Source: Zeus faber (Eukaryota; Chordata; Actinopteri; Zeiformes; Zeidae). From it: a stretch of DNA of 64,000 bases. The DNA lies in NCBI GenBank assembly GCA_960531495.1, contig OY482859.1:31998406-32062405 (forward strand), in the 5' to 3' direction. The notes beneath the pieces are model-generated. The model was not told the origin of the DNA. It saw only the letters and a program-made list of their open reading frames with translations, and searched no databases. The translations under genes were made by a program, and so were the position numbers. Position 1 is the first letter of the stretch, and each line of letters begins with the position of its first letter. This document shows, piece after piece, positions 62,301 to 64,000 of this stretch.

Positions 62301-63187
62301 TCTTTACTATAATTTATACAGGCTCTCTTAATTCGTCTTTTTACATCGTCCCATGATTTAATGTAGTTTCCTTCTACAGCTAATTCATCTGTTTTATTGC
62401 TCAGTAGATTCCTTATCTTTTTTTTGAAGGTTTGGTCCTCAAGGAGACTGGCATTGAAGCACCAGATGCCCCCACCTCTGGGCCTTCCATCGTCCCCTAA
62501 TTGCCAATATAAAGATGCGTGATCGCTCCAGCTATTGAACTCATATTTAATTTTGTTAATGTCTCTGATAATGCTGGAGGAAGCCAGACAGAGATCGATT
62601 CTGGACTGTTTGAGGACCCCCTTTACAATCTGCCTTCTCGAGAAGTCCCGCTTCAAAGGGTTTGAGATTCTCCACATTTCTACTAGGTTATGGTGATTTA
62701 TCAAATTCATTAGGGTTGTTCGACTGGCGTCACTCTTGAAGGTATTGTTTACTGACACGTCCATTTTTGTTAGAGCCACATTAAAGTCTCCAGTTATTAT
62801 TACATTGTTTCCGTACCATTTCTTTAATTTAATAAAAAACTGCTTTCTATGATTTTCATTGTTTGGTGCATATATGTTAATTATTCTATATCGTTGTTTA
62901 TTAAGTGAAAAATCTACAATTAATACTCTGCCTTGATCGTCTTTGTATATCTCTTCAGCACTCATGCCTAAAGCAATCTTAGATATGATTGCCACCCCGC
63001 ATGATCTTGCTGACCCGTGGTTTGAAAATACCTGCTTGTTTCTCTGGTTCGCCACATAGTCGTGATGCTCCTGGTCCCACCAAGTTTCTTGCAGGCAGAC
63101 TACATCCGAGTTCAAAGTTTGCAGTACAGAATCTATTTTCGATTTTGAGCGCAGGCCGTTAGCATTTAGAGAAGTGAAGCTAATCAT
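59393..63187 (-). CDS. LINE ORF2 protein: endonuclease-reverse transcriptase, 1,264 aa
   Basis: The protein nicks target DNA and reverse-transcribes the element RNA at the nick. ATG at 63,187 (MISFTSLNANGLRS) is chosen because it starts exactly at the endonuclease; the frame is open a little upstream with only a GTG. Endonuclease: N8, E34 in LQETWW, INIYAPN, TGDFNVAL, and S221-D222-H223 in WSDHASL. Reverse transcriptase: NKSPGPDGISTEFY, NYRPISLLNSDYKILAKILA, GVDLEKAFDRVEH (first catalytic Asp), RQGCPLSALLY, and YADD at 687-690. Near the C-terminus is a CX2CX8HX4C motif (C1125, C1128, H1137, C1142). No stop or frameshift interrupts it, and the length is usual for Tx1-group ORF2. It starts 37 bp after the ORF1 stop in a different frame. 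Confidence 0.93.
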   Translation of the reverse strand: MISFTSLNANGLRSKSKIDSVLQTLNSDVVCLQETWWDQEHHDYVANQRNKQVFSNHGSARSCGVAIISKIALGMSAEEIYKDDQGRVLIVDFSLNKQRYRIINIYAPNNENHRKQFFIKLKKWYGNNVIITGDFNVALTKMDVSVNNTFKSDASRTTLMNLINHHNLVEMWRISNPLKRDFSRRQIVKGVLKQSRIDLCLASSSIIRDINKIKYEFNSWSDHASLYWQLGDDGRPRGGGIWCFNASLLEDQTFKKKIRNLLSNKTDELAVEGNYIKSWDDVKRRIKRACINYSKEKGWREGMEERTLRDLLAKEITLLDHDPDRSCAKFEEYEAKLHSFEKKRCIGAAVRSRFKNITDGEKCTAFFLGLEKKKQNKARMGPIENSKGEIIVEQEDILDEIHRYYENLFTSNSSNPKQTKEILECIDREINHIDKEECDTVITLAEVELAIDGLNKNKSPGPDGISTEFYQCFKAQLAPLLLKLYTSIRVNQTTPDSLTKGIITIVFKNKGCRNQLKNYRPISLLNSDYKILAKILANRLKAVIGSIISNTQTYSIPGRDITDSINTIRDTVKTMTMQRGLLLGVDLEKAFDRVEHPFLWSVMEKFGFGAKFIDWIKVLYRSASSRVKCNGLLTRDIRIERSVRQGCPLSALLYTLVAEPLALLILKDKNIKGILTPNGNKTKIVQYADDINIMVSDGDSIDHVFKHLGAYEKASGARINKEKSAIMFCGKNQKTINKWGLKETTGCREILGVYIGKDESEARDKTWKSVIIKIQCTLNLWRARGLSLKGKVIVSNALVLSKINHALGTCELPDWALNSLNGEISSFLWKGKGNMIAHRTLIANKREGGLGLIDIGAKRDALRVKLIGKFLDSTRQYPWEDALAGYLAEFGERSKYNLCTHYPRKTYSGLPGFYQEVLEAWGRILPHLRPECSKKEHVLQLPFLSNPCFTYNGRNLVSSHLTAAGLTRVGQVTDHKGNFDIGNVLWELDRWKVQYREKLIVSFGEKFDQSLLPEWRGMLKEKGPKVQDDALNFLLCLRGKFPTIQSVKTRDWYRLLISKIVTIPASEKAWSRIFPGYSIRNIWNNMEIPFATSAIFHLDFKIRHRRIFTDIILHQIHKDLHKRECAVCMEEAEDIEHLFLRCTALTNYRERVKSLLVEHCGLRRLTGLTWDWAYMFAPPPKTKSPTENLLINTVLAFARRATWTRRNLALYEGRDVSIQSLFGNSLKAHLSLIYGGNKDLFVSQFMQQTTLLQETECHSLSFAF

Positions 63188-63224
63188 AAGAGTCACACTG
63201 AGAAGAGAGTATGATTTTCGACAT

Positions 63225-64000
63225 TTAGTTATTAACTCTGTCTTTGTTTCTCTTGCTTCTCCTTCTCATCTGCTTTTCACTTAGCCTTTTCCCAATTCTG
63301 TTCATATGAGACAAGTCTATCTCGGATTCGGCCTCACTTGCACTTGAGATCAGGTTATCAAGAGGCAGTCGCTGGAGGGGCTGGGACTGAGATGATGACC
63401 TATTCATCATTCCCATCTCAGATGCAGGATCTCTGATTTGCTTCAGCAGCAGCGGGGTAGGAGCGGGGGTGGGGCCCACTCCCAAGGCTAGCACCTCCCC
63501 TCCCACCTCCGCCTTCAGCCTCGCTCCTCGTCTCGCTCCGCTCTCCTCGTCAGAGCCGGGGCTCAGATCTAGCCTCACCTCGCTTGCTTGGTTCATACTA
63601 CCCGCCACTGCAGGTTGAGTTTCATCCCTCACATCCGCCTGCCCCGTCTCAGTCTCCATTTTATTTTCATCCTCGCTATGCAGTTCGCCTTGCCTATCGG
63701 TTGAAGCGGCCGTCGTCACCAGCGGAGCGCCGCCGTCCTCCTCGCTCTTATTGCAGTCACATTCATTCCAAGTGTTATGACACAGGTCACATTTCTTGGC
63801 ACTTTGGCACTCTCTCGCAAAGTGTCCTTGCAATCCACATTTGCGACAGAAGAACTCCGGACATTCCCGTAGGATATGTCCAGGCTGTATACAGAGGCGG
63901 CAGACCTTTGATTGTCTATCGTGAATGACGCGGAAGTACTCTGGCCCTATGGCAGTGTGAAACTTTGCAGAGTATGGAAGACTCTGAACTAATTTATTGA
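63225..64000 (-). CDS. LINE ORF1 protein, C-terminal part with zinc knuckles (5' end outside window)
   Basis: The minus-strand frame is open from the window edge to a TAA at 63,225, at least 257 codons. Near the visible N-terminus lie a CX2CX4HX4C knuckle in VCRLCIQPGHILREC, a second in FCRKCGLQGHFAREC, and a third Cys-rich motif CDLCHNTWNECDC. Such knuckles are typical of Tx1-group ORF1, which binds element RNA and acts as a nucleic acid chaperone. The rest is Ser, Glu and Gly rich and probably disordered, ending in the basic stretch KQMRRRSKRNKDR. No internal stops are seen. Confidence 0.88.
   Translation of the reverse strand, partial: NKLVQSLPYSAKFHTAIGPEYFRVIHDRQSKVCRLCIQPGHILRECPEFFCRKCGLQGHFARECQSAKKCDLCHNTWNECDCNKSEEDGGAPLVTTAASTDRQGELHSEDENKMETETGQADVRDETQPAVAGSMNQASEVRLDLSPGSDEESGARRGARLKAEVGGEVLALGVGPTPAPTPLLLKQIRDPASEMGMMNRSSSQSQPLQRLPLDNLISSASEAESEIDLSHMNRIGKRLSEKQMRRRSKRNKDRVNN

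Larger units (their letters stand above)
59264..64000 (-). mobile_element. Tx1-like (L1-clade) LINE, 5' end beyond the window
   Basis: The element reads on the minus strand: ORF1 end, a 37-bp spacer, full ORF2, a 3' UTR of about 100 bp, and a poly(A) tail seen as about 25 T at 59,264-59,288. ORF1 with CCHC zinc knuckles, an APE endonuclease, a reverse transcriptase with YADD, and a C-terminal Cys/His motif are the layout of Tx1-group L1 elements. The tail abuts a satellite monomer in the middle of AAAAATACATTTTATATG. The target duplication cannot be checked because the 5' end is outside. Uninterrupted frames suggest a young and possibly active copy. Confidence 0.9.

Overview
This window looks like a stretch of repeat-dominated chromatin from a teleost fish genome. 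The evidence is a fish-type L2 (Maui-like) LINE with its characteristic 3' tail, a fish-type Ty3/gypsy remnant, a Tx1-like L1-clade LINE, intron-containing remnants of a multi-copy fish SGNH-like gene family, and very long tandem arrays. I see no bacterial, phage or organelle features and no tRNA or rRNA gene.

Layout. Positions 1-7.4 kb are AT-rich unique sequence. The minus strand holds a decayed multi-exon SGNH-hydrolase-like pseudogene (about 1.7-2.8 kb, possibly reaching down to 0.73 kb) and a separate SANT/Myb-like terminal exon (4.7-4.9 kb). The same stretch has a fold-back (MITE-like) element, an L2/SINE tail, and a GC/CpG-rich stretch with a 23-G run. A Ty3/gypsy element (7,427-9,821, minus strand) follows. 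It has a perfect 5-bp target duplication, one complete and one truncated LTR, a gag ORF, and a small in-frame reverse transcriptase remnant.

Positions 10.0-47.17 kb are one enormous array built almost only from the four-base words TTTC, AATC and ATTC, so the plus strand is nearly free of G. The array is hierarchical. Blocks of about 0.8, 1.1, 1.6, 2.6 and 3.15 kb are themselves tandemly or near-tandemly duplicated. An internally deleted L2 LINE (20,238-22,709) sits in it with an apparent 5-bp target duplication, and the unoccupied target sequence is present in neighbouring repeat copies.

Positions 47.17-59.26 kb are a complex satellite with two related monomer types: A, about 208 bp, and B, about 196-200 bp. 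Polarity flips near 54.83-54.91 kb, and the inverted half is a different, more diverged subfamily. The right edge of the satellite is cut by the poly(A) tail of a minus-strand Tx1-like LINE. Its ORF2 (endonuclease, reverse transcriptase and C-terminal Cys/His motif) is uninterrupted over 1,264 codons, and its ORF1 with zinc knuckles is open to the window edge.

No ordinary intact host gene can be supported. The only complete, apparently functional coding unit is the LINE ORF2. The long hypothetical ORFs across 10-47 kb (F/S/L/N/I-rich on plus, K/E/R-rich on minus) follow from a stop-free four-base repeat and are not annotated as genes. The window suggests pericentromeric, subtelomeric or sex-chromosome heterochromatin; that placement is inference.
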